Of a stretch of 64,000 bases of DNA, positions 47,069 through 59,740 are shown in pieces. The stretch's first letter is position 1. Each line of letters starts with the position of its first letter. The stretch is from Aselliscus stoliczkanus. Lineage: Eukaryota > Chordata > Mammalia > Chiroptera > Hipposideridae. The DNA lies in assembly GCA_033961575.1 (NCBI GenBank), contig CM066737.1, positions 54,180,771 through 54,244,770 of the forward strand. The letters are read 5' to 3'. Below the pieces are notes generated by a model, which made no database searches, was not told the DNA's origin, and saw nothing but the letters and a program-made list of their open reading frames with translations. The position numbers and the translations under genes are program-made.

Positions 47069-47530
47069 TTTGAGGGCAGTGTCACTGGCCCTCATATGTG
47101 GGACCCAAGCCAGCGCTTAACCACCATGCCACTTGGCCAGCCCTCAGTTTGTTATTTTAGAGTTCACATATAAGTGAAGCCACGCAGCATTTGTCTTTTT
47201 CTGCCTGACTTATTTCTCTTAGCATAATAGCCTCTAGATCCATCCATATTGTCATAAATGGCAAGATTTGATTCTTTTTAATTGCTGAATATATATATTC
47301 ACATTTTCTTTATCCATTCATCTATTGAAGGACACTGAGGTTTTTCCATACCTTGGCTTTTATAAATAATGCTGAACATAGAGCGGCATATATCTTTTCC
47401 AATTAGTGTTTTCTTTTTCTTTGGATAAATGCCCAGAAGTGGGATTGCTGTGTCATATGGTAGATCTATTTTTAGCTTTTTTAGGAATCTTCATACCATT
47501 TTCCTTAGGGGCTATACCAATTTGCAGTAA
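47010..47530 (-). mobile_element. Old L1 ORF2 3' fragment, minus strand
   Basis: TTTAGAGTTCACATATAAGTGAAG...TCCATCCATATTGTCATAAATGG...CCCAGAAGTGGGATTGCTGTGTCATATGG (plus) is the complement of the ORF2 C-terminal region. Split by a SINE. Confidence 0.75.
47028..47144 (-). mobile_element. Short head-only SINE with (TAAA)n tail, minus strand
   Basis: Minus strand GGGCTGGCCAAGTGGCATGG...GTGACACTGCCCTC; internal deletion in the head; tail is (TTTA)n at 47028-47071. Target duplication CAGTTTGTTATTTTA at 47013-47027 and 47145-47159. Confidence 0.92.
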
Positions 47531-48050
47531 CATGGATATATTTTGAGAAATAGCAAAAGGAGAAATATAAACACATATACAATATGAATGAGATTATCAT
47601 TTCTCTTTCAGAATAACATTAACATTCTAGAGTTGGGGTGGAGAAAATTATTAATCAAACCCATTTAATAAGTTTTATCTCCTACCTGCACCATATTTTA
47701 TAGATTGACATTAGGTGCACCGTACCCGAATTACTACACTGATTCCATTTGAGCACTGGAAGAGCAGTGCAGTTCAAAAGTGCTAAGCAAGGTAAATACT
47801 CTGCTGGACAGCAGTTGGAGTGAGAATCAAGACCTGCTATGATCTGCTTCATATTGGGTAAAACTGTTCCTGTTTTACTAAACATGTTTCTGTAATCAGT
47901 TTATGTTGGGATTTTGTAGTACAATTGATTTTCTTCTTGCTCTACAGTTACCTCTTTCGATGATAGTAGTTACATATTTGGTGTTGTGAAACAACAACTA
48001 TTTTAAACCACAATATAGGAATGAAGATATGCAGGTCCTAGCGGAAGGCC
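47531..48050. other. No gene recognised
   Basis: Non-repetitive, AT-rich. No coding frame recognised. Confidence 0.45.
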
Positions 48051-48054
48051 TGTG

Positions 48055-49325
48055 CCTCAAGCAATCTTTTATTTTTAATTGTGATAAAATTTACCATCTT
48101 TAAGTGTGTAGTTCAGTGACATTAAGAACACTCATACAGTTGCACAAAAATTACCACCAACCATTTCCAGAATTTTTTTTCCATCTTCCCAAATTGAAAC
48201 TGTGTACCTATTAAATAATAACTCTGCATTCCATCCTCTACCCAACCCCTGGAAACTACCATTTTCTTATCTATTTCTATGAATTTGACTGCTAAATGAA
48301 TCTGAGATACTCTAGTACTCATAAAATTGGAATCATACATTATAGCTCCTTTTCTGACTGGCTTAATTCACTTAGCATAATATCTACAAGATCCAGCACT
48401 GTTGTAGCATGTGTCAGAATCTTTCTATTTATGGCTGGATAGTTTTTCATTGTATGAAGTTTATTAATTCATCTCACAATATATATGGGTTATTTCCACA
48501 TTTGGACTATTATCAGTAATGTTGCTACTAACAAGGGTCTACAAATATTTGCCCAAGTCCCTTACATGAGCTATGTTTTTAATTTTTTTTTAAAGATTTT
48601 ATTGGGGAATTGGGGGAGGGAAACAGTGTTGGGAAATTGGGGAAGGGGACCAGCCAAGTTGTTCTGCAATCTTTGTTGTGGAGGGCGCCAGTTGCCATCT
48701 GGCTGCCCATTGACAGGTCGTGGCCTCTAAGCTCAAAATGCTGTCTTCAAACTTAGTTGTGGGTGGGTGTAGCCACAATCCCATGTGGGAGTCGAACCAG
48801 CAGCCTTGTTGTTAAGAGTGTATGCCCTATCTATTGAGCTATCTGGGCAGCAGCTCAGCTCCAGGTACTGAGTTCAGTGTTAGTTGCGGTTGGGCATAGT
48901 CCACCATTGAACAGGCAATCTTGTTGTTACACAAGCTGAGCCATCCTGCCACCTGTTGGAAGCTCAGAGACAGCTCAACTAGGGTGCAGCATTTACTGGC
49001 CCATGTGGGAATCTAACCGGTGGCCCTGTTGCTTAGAGCACACTCTCTAAGCCAACCCTTAACCAATTGAGCCACTCGGCCAGCCCCCTGTTTTTAATTT
49101 TTTGATGTTCCACTATACTGTTTTTTATAACAGTTTTTATTCCCACTTTTAGTACATGAAGATTCCAATTTCTCCACATTCTTACCAAAGCTTGATATCT
49201 CCTGTTCTGTTTTGTTTTGTTTTTTGGATATTAGGTATTCTAATAGGTGTAAAGTGGTATGACACTGTAGCTTTAATTTGAATTTCCCAAATAGCTAGTG
49301 ATACTTAGCATATTTTTCTGAGGAG
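48055..49325 (-). mobile_element. Ancient L1 3' fragment, minus strand, split by a long SINE
   Basis: TGTAGTTCAGTGACATTAAG...CAACCCCTGGAAACTACC...CACTTAGCATAATATC...ATATATGGGTTATTTCCACA on the left, and after the SINE TCTAATAGGTGTAAAGTGGTATGACA. This is the 3' UTR and ORF2 end of an old L1 lineage. Confidence 0.75.
48589..49088 (-). mobile_element. Composite ~500-base tRNA-derived SINE, minus strand
   Basis: Minus strand GGGCTGGCCGAGTGGCTCAATTGG head and further tRNA-like modules (e.g. GCCCAGATAGCTCAATAGAT ... GGTTCGACTCCCACATGG), ending in TTCCCCAATAAAATC. Target duplication TGTTTTTAATTTTTT at 48574-48588 and 49089-49103. Several tandem tRNA-like units in one SINE. Confidence 0.88.
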
Positions 49326-49399
49326 GTTTGGTATCCAACGTCTATGGAATTAGAAGAAAATTTGCAAATGGTTCTTCCTGCCCCTCTAAAAATTACATG

Positions 49400-49930
49400 A
49401 CACTGCTGAGTTAAAGGTCTTCGTTGGGATTACACTGGTAGCAAATGGAATCAGAAGGGAAATGCGACCTGCGTCTCTCTCCTCTCCTCTTGCTTTCCTG
49501 TTTTCTTGTGGCATTCTCCATGATCAGACCTAAACAGGTAGTAAAGGACAAACAAGATTCTCAGAGACTTGACCATAGCACCTATGCACATCCTAAGGAA
49601 TGTTAATTGAGAGATTCAGATATCCCTATCTATCATCTGCTTCCTCTTAAAGCATATTTCATACAAGGACATCAACAAGAAGTACTGAAGAGACTATGCA
49701 TCTCTTTCAAAATATAATTAATAGAATGAGTTACTAACTGCATCATCAACAATATCTACTAGCAAAAAAAAAAAAAAGGTCTTGCTAAAGGACTTGTGCT
49801 TTATGTAGCAGGTAAAGGGATATCATATTGAGATTAGATTACCGGTGGGAAAAGACATGAATATTCCTTGAGATAACTGGTTTCCAAAGTAGTGTTCAGC
49901 TATGTAGATGGTAAGAAAGATGATTAGGTA
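49400..49930 (-). repeat. Low-copy duplicated sequence, copy B (inverted partner of 320-900)
   Basis: See copy A. Contains a local A-run at 49764-49778 absent in copy A. Confidence 0.6.
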
Positions 49931-51544
49931 TTGAGCCCACAAAGAAACCATTAGATTTTTCCAAACATTTAAAATGTAATCTTTTATAACAGGGATCAGG
50001 AAACTAAAGCCTGATAGCTGTACTTGGTCTGCTAACTTAAAAAAAATCAATTATATTGGACAAAGCTACCCTCATTTTTTATCTTGATATCTACTGCTGC
50101 TTTCCTTTTACAGTGGCAGAGTTGAGTAATTGGGATAGAGACTTATATAGCTAGAAAGATATAGGGTAACTAATATCTGCCATTTTGTCGAAAATAACTG
50201 CCAACTCCTGTTTTATAATCTCAAGTTTGTGTGTCTTTCTAAAGTGTGAAAATGATTATTATTCTACGTAAATGTAAAATGTCATATGGGACATCTTTGA
50301 AATACTAGAAAAAAGCTTTATTATATAATGATGAATGCCTAGGAAAGTACAGAGACCTCTGCTTTATGAAATAGATATCAAATTGTCCATTTAGCACAGG
50401 GGTACTATCGTCTTAGTTCACAGACTCAAGAAAGGAAAACCACCAGCTGGTGACTGAGCCTATTCATGGTCCTCTTAGCAAGAACTGCCAGTGTGTTTCC
50501 CTTAAAATGAGAAACGTCAAGCATCCTAATATTCCAATTCTTCAACCCCTAAACACAGTGATGCATAAATGCACTATGACGATACACTTTCAAGAGGACT
50601 GTAATTGATGCAGTTCTTCCACCTCTTCTAATTATAATTCTGTCAAATCTATCGATAGAGATGTAGCATAGAAAGTTGTCATAAAAAACAAAATGTTACC
50701 ATATTTCCTGCATTAGTGTTGCACTGTATGGAAACTGGGGTATATACATTCACTATCAGAGTCAGATTCATAGCTGAGAGGTAAGTCAGCCACTCCAACT
50801 AATAAATGAACAAAATCACATTAAGGAACACACTAGCAACCAATACATAGTAAGCATTTCATGGAACAAACTTTTCAAATAATGGTAATGGAGACAGTTT
50901 AGGACTGTTTATAGGCTCAGATTCCCATCAGACCCTCTGTGAGGATGAACTTAGAATGGACAATACCGCATGCGTGGTCCTGAAGGGATGCCAACATCCA
51001 CAAGCCTCCAAAATTACCTCCAATACTCAGTTCCCACACTTGGCCCCTGTACTCAATGATAGGGAGGAGGCATCAGAGATGCCCTTCACTGAGTGTCTCA
51101 GGACTGACTTCCATGTCAAGAGGGCTCGCACTGTTTGCCTCCATTGGCCAGTAGAAACACACACTCAGTGTTACTAAAGTTGTGTCACGGGTATTTCTGG
51201 TAGCAGACCCTGATGCACAGAAGGTCCTGTCAGTTCCTAACACTGGTTTATTACCTCACCCTCCAGGCATAAGTCACCACAACCCCAGGCGAGAAGAAAT
51301 TCCCCAGGCTCTTGAGCCACTAGATGAATATATATTTCTGATGACACATTACATTTATCATTAGAGCATCAGGATCATACCAGACCTCAAAGTTTCACAT
51401 GTGACTCACATTGCTACAATTGAATGAAGGAAGAAGAAAAGATGTCAGAACCTGACATTGTGATGACTCTATACAGAACACAAGGGCAAAAGCAATATAT
51501 GGGAAAGGGTTTTTTTTCCTTTGATAACAATACATTGTGATCAT
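49931..51544. other. No gene recognised; 50370-50500 is an inverted low-copy repeat
   Basis: 50410-50490 reads as the complement of 44160-44225 (GGAAAACCACCAGCTGGTGACTGAG against CTGAGTCACCAGTTTTTCC). The 50956-51364 region has two short open frames without recognisable domains. Confidence 0.4.
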
Positions 51545-51554
51545 AGATACTCTT

Positions 51555-51657
51555 TTTTTTTTGAGGGCCGTGTCACTGGCCCTCATATGTGGGACCTGAA
51601 CCAGGACTGCTGGCTTCCCAAGCCAGCACTTAACCACCGTGCCACTCAGCCAGCCCG
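51555..51657 (-). mobile_element. Short head-only SINE, minus strand
   Basis: Minus strand GGGCTGGCTGAGTGGCACGG...GCCAGTGACACGGCCCTC. Target duplication AGATACTCTT at 51545-51554 and 51658-51667. Confidence 0.93.
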
Positions 51658-51667
51658 AGATACTCTT

Positions 51668-52875
51668 GTAATAAGGCTGTCATGACGGTAAGTCTGCATA
51701 TGTGGGTGGAATGCCCATGAACCCTCAGGATACTTTGAATAAACATCATAGTAGGTGAAGGCAGAGATATCAAACCCTCCACATACAGAGGAAGGCAAGT
51801 CTCACATGGAGTTAATGTCTGAGCCAAAACAAACAGATCAATATATGCAAAATCATAGATGAAGATAATAGGAAGAAGTAAAAGAGTCCTGTTGAGAGAT
51901 TGAACTCCCACAGACTGCCCCGTGTTGGCAGTTACTGTTCAATGAATTTCAGTCAGTGACATTTTGGAATATGCTTTCCTCAATCAGTGCTGGAATCTAC
52001 ACACTGTCAGTGGATAAGGAAGTTTAGCTATATGACTCATAAGATATGATAGATTAAGAAATTTAAAAAGGAATTTAATGAGTATGGACAAGGAGCACAC
52101 AAAGTTATCAGTGTAGTCATATATAGACGGCTTCTGTCACACATAGGTATTCAGCTTAGAGGGGCACAACTGCTCTATGATGCAGTTCATCTCAGAATTA
52201 AGAAGCAAAGAGAAAATCCTCTTTGTCATTAATCCTGGGGTCTCTTATGCAAGAAGCTGTGACCCTCTTCTTGCGACACACTGAAATAGGCCAGGTGGGA
52301 CACAGGCACACTTGTATATACGTGAAGGACAGTATGCAACAGTTTATCTGTGAGGCAGTAAACAAGGGAGATATTATGGTCCACATTCCAGCTGCTATAG
52401 TTTTTTCATGGATGTAAAATACTGAGGTAGTTTTACTATTTCCAACCAGAGGATCATTCACTAAATTATCTGAGTTTGCAATGTGGCTCTGCTACTTATA
52501 CAGTTTGTGGGTGTAAACATTTTCCTTAGCCTGCTTCCCCACTACTTTTCTGACAAAAAGACAAATATCAACATCTCTTCAATGCAAGGGTGGATTAAGT
52601 TCCACAAACATGCACTGTGTTTCATCAGGAATGTCAAGCATAAATAAAGGTGTCAAAATGTCCAAGGTTATTTCTAGTAATATATGGTGCCCACGATCCA
52701 GGAGAGCATCATAGATTCCAGTCTGGAAATGCTGTTCTCCATTTGTTAGCACTTAAATTGTCAGCAGTTAAATACTTAGATGTTTATCTAAACTTTTTCA
52801 CAGCTGCATGGGGAGGCAAAATGTGATTCATTGTATACCCTCAATTCCCAAATAAGGAAACATTAAAAAGACAAT
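51668..52875. other. No gene recognised
   Basis: Apparently single-copy sequence with minus-strand open frames 51630-51911 and 52198-52461 (87-93 codons), none showing a known domain. Not L1, SINE or LTR by eye. Confidence 0.4.
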
Positions 52876-52877
52876 GG

Positions 52878-53317
52878 GGGGCGGCCGAGTGGCGGATTGG
52901 TTAAGAGCTAGTTTTGGGATGCCAGCGGCCCTGGTTCGGATCCCACATATGAGGGCCAGTGACACTGCCCTCTACAGCTAACAACAGCTCCACCTGGAGC
53001 TGGGCTGTGTGAGCCCCGGTGGTGGTGTAGGCTGCAGCCCCTGCTGCAGTGTGCTGCCATAGTGAGTGGCCGGCAGCCAGCGTGAGCTGCCAATAGCCAC
53101 AATGAGTGACCATCCAGAGGCCGGCTACCTATCTGCCTCATTCGGGAAGAATGGAATGACGATATCAACATGAGCGAGTGAAGCAACGTCCTCCACAACT
53201 AGATTGAAGAACAAAAAAAAGACAGCAACTTGTCTGTTCCCCTTCCCCGATTCCCCAACGCTGTTCTCCTCCCCCAATTCCCCAATTTAAAAAAAATCTA
53301 AAAGAAAAAAGAAAAGA
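52878..53317 (+). mobile_element. Long tRNA-derived SINE, plus strand
   Basis: GGCGGCCGAGTGGCGGATTGG head, CACCTGGAGCTGGGCTG body, GTGAGCTGCC modules, CCTCCACAACTAGATTGAAG tail. Likely target duplication AAAAGACAATGG at about 52866-52877 and 53317-53328. Confidence 0.9.
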
Positions 53318-53329
53318 AAAGACAATGGT

Positions 53330-53437
53330 GGGCGGGCCAAATGGCACAGTGGTTAAGAGCTAGATTGGGATGCCAGCGATGCTGGTTTGGATCCCATATA
53401 TGAGGGCCAGTGACACTGCCCTCTTAAAAAAAAAATG
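53330..53437 (+). mobile_element. Short head-only SINE, plus strand
   Basis: GGGCGGGCCAAATGGCACAG...CCAGTGACACTGCCCTC with A tail, abutting the previous SINE's target duplication. Confidence 0.9.
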
Positions 53438-54540
53438 AGAATGGCCAGTGAATTGTAAAAGTTATGTTCTTCAGAAATAAAAGAATGCAAATATAAAAGC
53501 ATCACATATTTTTATTTTTTAAGAGATGGAAAACAGAAGACAAATGGCTAACCTGGAATGGAAGTCTGAGGAAATAGGCATCAGGGAAACATGGCGAGAA
53601 AGTTCCTCTTTCCCAGTATCACAGAGGTGGGCTATGGAGTACTCCAATCAGAATTCAGTTTAATGAATTATGAAAATAGGCAGCTATCTCTTCCCAGCAT
53701 TCATCACCATACAAATGCTCAGTGAAAATATAATAATAATAATAATAATATTAATAATAATAATAATATAGAGGTAAAATATCACTGTTAATATTTGAGT
53801 CTCTCTGTTTATCTACTTGTGTTTTTATTTCTACAAGTAGATGCAAGAAGTCAATTTTTTTCACACCAGATATCAAAATTCTTTATTGTTCATATTTGTG
53901 TATCACTTAGAAAGTGTGAATCATGTTCATGGTTTACTTCCCACATATTTAAAAAAATACAAATTCAGTTTTTTTCTGATATAAAATGATGCATGTGTAA
54001 TATAAACAAATAATAATAAAATGTCTTACAAAAAATGTCTAAATGAATTAGCATAGCACCCACTGACCCCTTCTAAATTTATCCTATACTACCAAGTTTA
54101 TATATAAGCTCTCAGTTATTTTTAATTTTCTGTACCCATAGAAATTCACTTTCACTGCTTTCTCTTCTTTTTCTTTCTTTCTTTCCTTGTCTATATTTCC
54201 TTCTGCATTCTCTTTTACCACTAGTACATGAAGTGAACAACAGCTAAACTGTTAAAATATCCACAAAATCTCAGAAATTTTCAACTTTTACAAATATCCA
54301 ATTTTTTATTTCTATCCAGAGATTCTAGAACCTGGTGTAATGTTTAAAAACCAAATAAAATTAATGTAAATAGTAAATATTAATCTTCCCAATCTATGAC
54401 CCATAAATTCTTATTTCTTAAATGATTATCAAGAAATAAAACATCCAGGAGTTACATCAACAACTCATGGATAAATTACATTGGTGTGAAATCCAGAAAC
54501 TAAATTATATGCTTCTGCACATTGGATGAACATGAAACCA
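53438..54540. other. No gene recognised; (AAT)n at 53728-53768
   Basis: AT-rich, no recognised element besides the imperfect (AAT)n trinucleotide repeat. Confidence 0.5.
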
Positions 54541-54544
54541 GACT

Positions 54545-57060
54545 CACCAAAGGCTAGCAGGCAGATTCGGGACACCTCATTTCATTCTTTGCCTTTGGCA
54601 TAGCACCATATGATCTGGGAGAGACCACCTAGCACTCAGTTTCTCCTAAGGGAGGGAAGAGACAGATTGGTTTATTTGTTCAGTGCCCCAATTTTTCCTT
54701 ATGAGCTCCCTAGAGGACTGTATTTTGTCTTTCCAGTCTTGGAACTCTAATGGGTCTGACACAGTCTAACTACATAGGAGAGAATAAAGATAATGAACTG
54801 GACTGTTAGATGCCAAAGATCCTGCCTTCATTTCAGCATAGAGTGAACAGATGAAACATTCCCATTCTTAGTTTCCCCTTGGGAGGGAAGGAGTTGACCC
54901 ATGCATCCAATACTCTATTCCAGATTCCAGGGATGCCCCCCAAAATGACCTCTGACTTTTCAGTTTTAGAGCTTTGATGGGTCTAGCATAGCTTAGCCAC
55001 CTGGAGAAGAGCAAATTGGATTGGTAGAGACCACGAACCTTCTCCCTGCTGAACTATAAAACAAGTGAACAGACAAAAACACATACGCCAGCCTCTCCTT
55101 GAGGGAAATTGCTGCTAGGGAGCTCAAGGACCTCTGGTCAGGCTGAGAGGTGGGTGTCTTCTCCTCTGTGACGCAGTCTGTGAAGCCTGGGAGCAGTGCC
55201 TGCTTTGTCTAATGCACAGACATCAGCACAGATTGTAAAAGAAAATGAGTAATTAGGCAAAGATGTTCCAATCAAAGGAACAAGATAGATCTCCAGAAAC
55301 TTTCCTTAATGAAATTGAGATACATAATTTACAGAGAATTACAGAGAATTCAATATTACTGTCATAACGTTGCTCACCAAGATTGAAAGAACAATACATG
55401 ATTAAAACAAGAATTTCAAGAAAGAGATAGAAAATATTAAAAAGTACCAAACAGAGTTCATTGAGCTGAAGAGCACAGTAATTGAACTGAAAATTTTAGT
55501 ATAGGAATCCACAGGGAGATTATAGCAAGCAGAAGAAAGGGTCAGCAAATACTAAGATAAGCAATTGGAACAAAAAGAAAAAAAGAATTTTTTTAAAAAA
55601 GTGAGAAAGCTTATGGGATACTATCACACAGACTGCATTATGGGAGTCCCAGATGGAGAGGTGGGAGAAATAGTATCAAAAACTTACTCAAAGTAATGAT
55701 GGATGAAAACTTTCTAAATTTGAGGAAATAAATGTATTTACTATTCAAGAAGGCAAAAGGATCCCAAATACAATGAATCTAAAGAAATTCACAGTAAGAC
55801 ACATTATTATCAAATGGTCAAAAATCAAAGAAATAATTTTAAAAGCAGAAAGAGTAGTGACTTTCACATTCTAATGGAATCCCCATAAGGCTGCAACTAG
55901 ATTTTTCAGCAGAAACTTTGCAGGCTAGAAAGGAGCATGATGATATATTTAGAGTGCTGAAAGAAAACAAAAAGCCAACCAAGAATACTATACCCAGAAA
56001 CAACACTGTTCTTTAAAAATGAAGGGGTGATAAGGGCCCCCCCAAAACAAAACAAAACAAAACAAAAAACCTGAGGGAGTCCATCACTACTTGTCCTGCC
56101 TCAGAAGAAATGCTAAAGAAGAGTTGCTTAAGTTGAAGCAAAAGGACTCTGAACAGGAAAAACTTAGCATAAGAAAGTAAAACTTGTTGGGGTTGGTAAA
56201 TATATAGACCAGCAGAGACTACTGTATTCCCATAATGGTGTAGGACAAAACGCTTTTAATTCTAGCATTAAGGGTAGAGAATAAAAGTATTAAAAATAAC
56301 TATAATTTAAAATATGTTAAATGATATACAACATGATCATTTGAGACAGCAGTAACAAAAAGTATGGAGGTAAAGGATAGGATTTTTATATGTGACTGAA
56401 GTTAAATTGTTATCAGCTTAAAATACACTCTTAAGAATAAACTGACAAAGTCGCCAAGAATACACAATGGGGAAAGGATAATCTCTTCAACAAATGGTAA
56501 TGGGAAAACAAGATATCCACATGCAAAAGAACAAAATTAGGCCATATCTTACACCATACACAAAAAATGAACTCAAAATGGGTTAAAGACTTAAACATAA
56601 GACCTGAAATTGTAAAATTCCTAGAAAAAAATATCGAGGAAGGGCTTTATGACATTGATCTTGGCAATGATTTCATGGATTTGACATCAAAAGCACATAG
56701 TCAACAAACCCAGAAATAAACAAGTGGAACTATATCAAATTAAAAATCTTCTGTAACAGAAAGGAAACAATTAACAGAGGGAAAAGACAACTTGTAAAAT
56801 GGGACAAAATATTTGCAAACCATATATCTAATAAAACGCTAACCTCCAAAATATATAAGGAACATCTATAACTCAACAGCCAAAAAGAAGCAATCAAACC
56901 CAATAAGTCACTTAAAAAATGGGCTAAGGAATTTTATCCAATTTCATGCATGGCAACAGGCATTTGAAAAGATGCTCAATGTTATTCATCATCTGTGAAA
57001 TATAAATAAAAATCACAGTGATATTTCGCTTCAAACCTGTCACGTTGGCAATTACTTTTT
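54545..57060 (+). mobile_element. Old L1 with internal loss (5' UTR, ORF1, ORF2 C-terminal part), plus strand
   Basis: 5' UTR 54545-55240 with two related ~250-base blocks (CTCAGTTTCTCCTAAGGGAGGGAAG / CTTAGTTTCCCCTTGGGAGGGAAG). ORF1 region 55430-56150 (TTCATTGAGCTGAAGAGCAC...GAAGGAGCATGATGAT...AAGAAATGCTAAAG). At about 56440 the text jumps to the ORF2 C-terminal region (GGGAAAGGATAATCTCTTCAACAAATGG...CAACAGGCATTTGAAAAGATGCTCAA). Either one element with a large deletion or two L1s side by side. No frame survives. Confidence 0.7.
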
Positions 57061-57065
57061 GGGGA

Positions 57066-57107
57066 ACTTTTAAAAATTAATTTCAGGTGTACAAAACAAC
57101 ATAATGA
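57066..57107 (-). mobile_element. L1 3'-end fragment, minus strand, left of derivative no. 3
   Basis: TTAATTTCAGGTGTACAAAACAAC is an L1 3' terminus in reverse; it continues at 60495 (TTAGACATTTACACACCTCAC) on the other side of the insertion. Confidence 0.7.
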
Positions 57108-57111
57108 GAGG

Positions 57112-57135
57112 ACTTCCGGTAAAATGGCAGAATAG
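57112..57135 (+). promoter_or_regulatory. YY1-like site at the 5' end of the L1 derivative
   Basis: GGTAAAATGGCAG near the first base of the element; copy no. 2 has AAAATGGCGC at the same place (27849-27860, minus) and both have a second AAAATGGCG further in (57681-57692 and 27288-27298). A YY1 motif at the start is known to position transcription initiation in human L1; here it is inference from the motif. Confidence 0.5.
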
Positions 57136-57789
57136 ACAGACACTGTGCTAACTACCTCACAGGATCACACCAAAATTACAAACTAATTATACAGCATTCA
57201 ACCCTGGAGGTCCCCGGAACACTAGATGAACAGAACCACTAAACGAAGAAATGAAAGAGGAGGCCATGTCAAGTCTGGTAGGATGGGCGGAGATGAGAGA
57301 GGGTGAACCCCGTGAGGGAAGCTCCAGTTGTGGGGAGGCTTCTCCGGTTGGGGGAGAGACCCTCTGGCTACACTTCAAGCTCTCCAGCCCAGAGTTCCTT
57401 TGCCGGGAAGAAGAGTTCTAAGATAGCTGGCAGTAAATTAGTGAGGACTCTCTTGCTCAGCTTGGTGAGGCTAAGAGCGGCTAGAGAATCAGTGGGGCTG
57501 CCGCACGAACTTGCTTGCCGGTGAACACTTACCTGGTTCCTGGTGGAGGGAGTAGCTGTGTGAGCCGGGCCCAGGAGCCTGCGGGGACGGAGTGAATTGA
57601 GCACCTTTGGTGCAAAGGCCGGAGGTTTTGGGACTATTGTTCCCCTGGTGTGGAGCCTGAACACGAGTGGTGTAAGGAGGGCGCCATTTTGTCAGGGTTG
57701 GGGCCGCCCACAGAGGATCAGGTCCGGGACCTAATTGGTCTGGTGGAATTGGCGCAGAAGTGCGTGCGTGCATGTGTGTGTATGCATGC

Positions 57790-58020
57790 GACCTTGGATC
57801 ACCACCCACCACCCGGCTTATACTTGTTGCCAGGGAAACACTGGGCAGGTGCCCTCCAGCTCCAACAGGCTGCTCACTGTGACCTGGGGGTGTGTGAGCT
57901 GCCTCGGATTCCCACCCTCCGAATGGCTTGTGCTGTGTTGCCAGGGGAATGCCTGGTGGCCGTGCTCCGGCTCCAACAGGTTGCTCACTGAGACGCGGGA
58001 GTGCGCAAGCCGCCTCGGGT
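57790..58020 (+). repeat. Tandem 5'-UTR monomers of derivative no. 3
   Basis: Two diverged units of ~113 bases, each with GTTGCCAGGG(A/G)AA(A/T), CTCCAACAGG(C/T)TGCTCACTG and GC(T/C)GCCTCGG. Confidence 0.75.
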
Positions 58021-58232
58021 CCTGGCTCTCCACACTGTGCTTGCAGAGTTTCCAGGCTGGTAATTGGTTGTCGGGCTACTTGGACTGATCTGCGAGTGGC
58101 TGATTGGGACAGGCTGAGAATGGGAGTTTTCCTAGGAGTGTTGGGCCGTGAGCTGTGTGCCTGCGTGATCCAGCCAGGGCTCTCCTGGTGATCTATCTAA
58201 TACATCAAAGCCATCCCAAAGAGACAGCCAGA

Positions 58233-59103
58233 ATGGGGAAACAAAGAAACATGTCACAAGTAAAAGATCAGAATAAACCTCCAGAAATGGAACTAAATGA
58301 AACAGAGGGATCCAACCTTTCAGAGACACAGTTTAGAACACTGATGATAAGAATGTTTAACAGACTTAGTGAGGACATAAGGAAGGATAGAGAAATCATA
58401 AAAAAACAACCACTTAGAACTAAAGAATACAATAACTGAAATGAAGAACACACTCGAAGGAATGACCAGTAGAGTAGATGAAGCAGAGGAGCGGATCAGC
58501 GATTTGGAAGTCAAAATAGCAGAAATCACCCAGTTGGCACAACAAAAAGACCAAAGAATAAAAGAATGCAAATAGTTTAAGAGACCTATGGGATAAGATG
58601 ATCAGCAACAACTTTTCCATCATAGGAATACCAGAAGGAGAGAGAAGAAGCAAGGGGTTGAGAATGTATTTGAACAAATAATGACTGAAAACTTCCCTAC
58701 CCTGGTGAAGGAAATCAACATACATGCCCAGGAAGTGCAGAGGGTTCCAAACAAGCTGAACCCAAACCGGTCCACACCAAGACACATCATAGTTAAAATG
58801 GCAAAGCTTAAAGACAGAGACAGAATCCTAGAGGCAGAAAGAGAAATACAGCAGGTTACATACAAAGGAACTCCTGTTAGAGTAACAGCTGACTTGTCTG
58901 CAGAAACTCTGCAGGCTAGAAGGGAATGGCAGGAGATATTCAAAGTGACACAAAATAAAGGCCTACAACCAAGATTGCTGTACCCAGCAGGGCTATCACT
59001 TAAAATTGAAAGAGAAATAAAGAGCTTCTCAGAAAAGAATAAGCTTAAGGAATTCATTACCACCAAGCCAGCATTGCAAGAAATGTTAAAAGGGCTTTTT
59101 TAA
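58233..59103 (+). pseudogene. L1 ORF1 pseudogene of derivative no. 3, nearly intact
   Basis: Start at 58233 (MGKQRNMSQVKDQ). Frame is lost in an A-run near 58400 (ATCATAAAAAAACAACC), resumes as coiled-coil text 58441-58560, has a stop/shift near 58560-58640, then open 58681-59103 (VQRVPNKLNPNR, YKGTPVRVTADLSAETLQAR) to EMLKGLF. Same architecture and end as the copy at 25875-26748. Confidence 0.88.
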
Positions 59104-59214
59104 ACAAAAGAAAGGGTAAACAAGCTAACTAAGGAAGACCAGGAATGCAAATAACAAAATGGCAATCCATATGCACCAATCAATAATCATTTTAAATGTG
59201 AATGGGCAAAATGC

Positions 59215-59740
59215 TCCAATCAAAACACAGAGAGTGGCTGAGTGGATAAGAAAATAGGAAACATGTATATGCTGTTTACAGATGGAATGAGATATTTCAT
59301 GCAAATGGAAATGAGAGAAAAAAAAGCTGGAGTACCAATACTTATTTTGGACAAAATAGACTCTAAAATGACTACAATAAAAGACAAAGAAGGGTACTAT
59401 AACCCTAATAAACATCTATGCACCCAAGAACTCCTAATTACATATAACAGATTTTGACAGACATAAAGACAGAGATCAACAGTAACACTATCATAGTAGG
59501 GGACTTCAACACCCATTTTCACCAGTGGACAGACCCTTTAGACAGAAAATCAACACAGAAAGAGGGGCCTTAAGTGACATTTTATGACAGTTGGACTTCG
59601 TTGATGTTTTTAGAGCATTTCACCCTGAAAGAGCGGAGTGTACATTCTTCTCAAGTACACATGGCACATTTTCCAAGACGGACTGTGTTGGGCCACAGAG
59701 CGGGTCTCAGTAGGTTTGGGAAGGTTGAAGTCATATCAAG
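59215..59740 (+). pseudogene. Truncated L1 ORF2 endonuclease fragment
   Basis: Begins in endonuclease text (AATGTGAATGGGCAAAATGC at 59195) and runs through GACTTCAACACCCATTTTCACC and the ACATTCTTCTCAAGTACACATGG block to the junction. Internally shortened. No RT follows. Confidence 0.8.
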
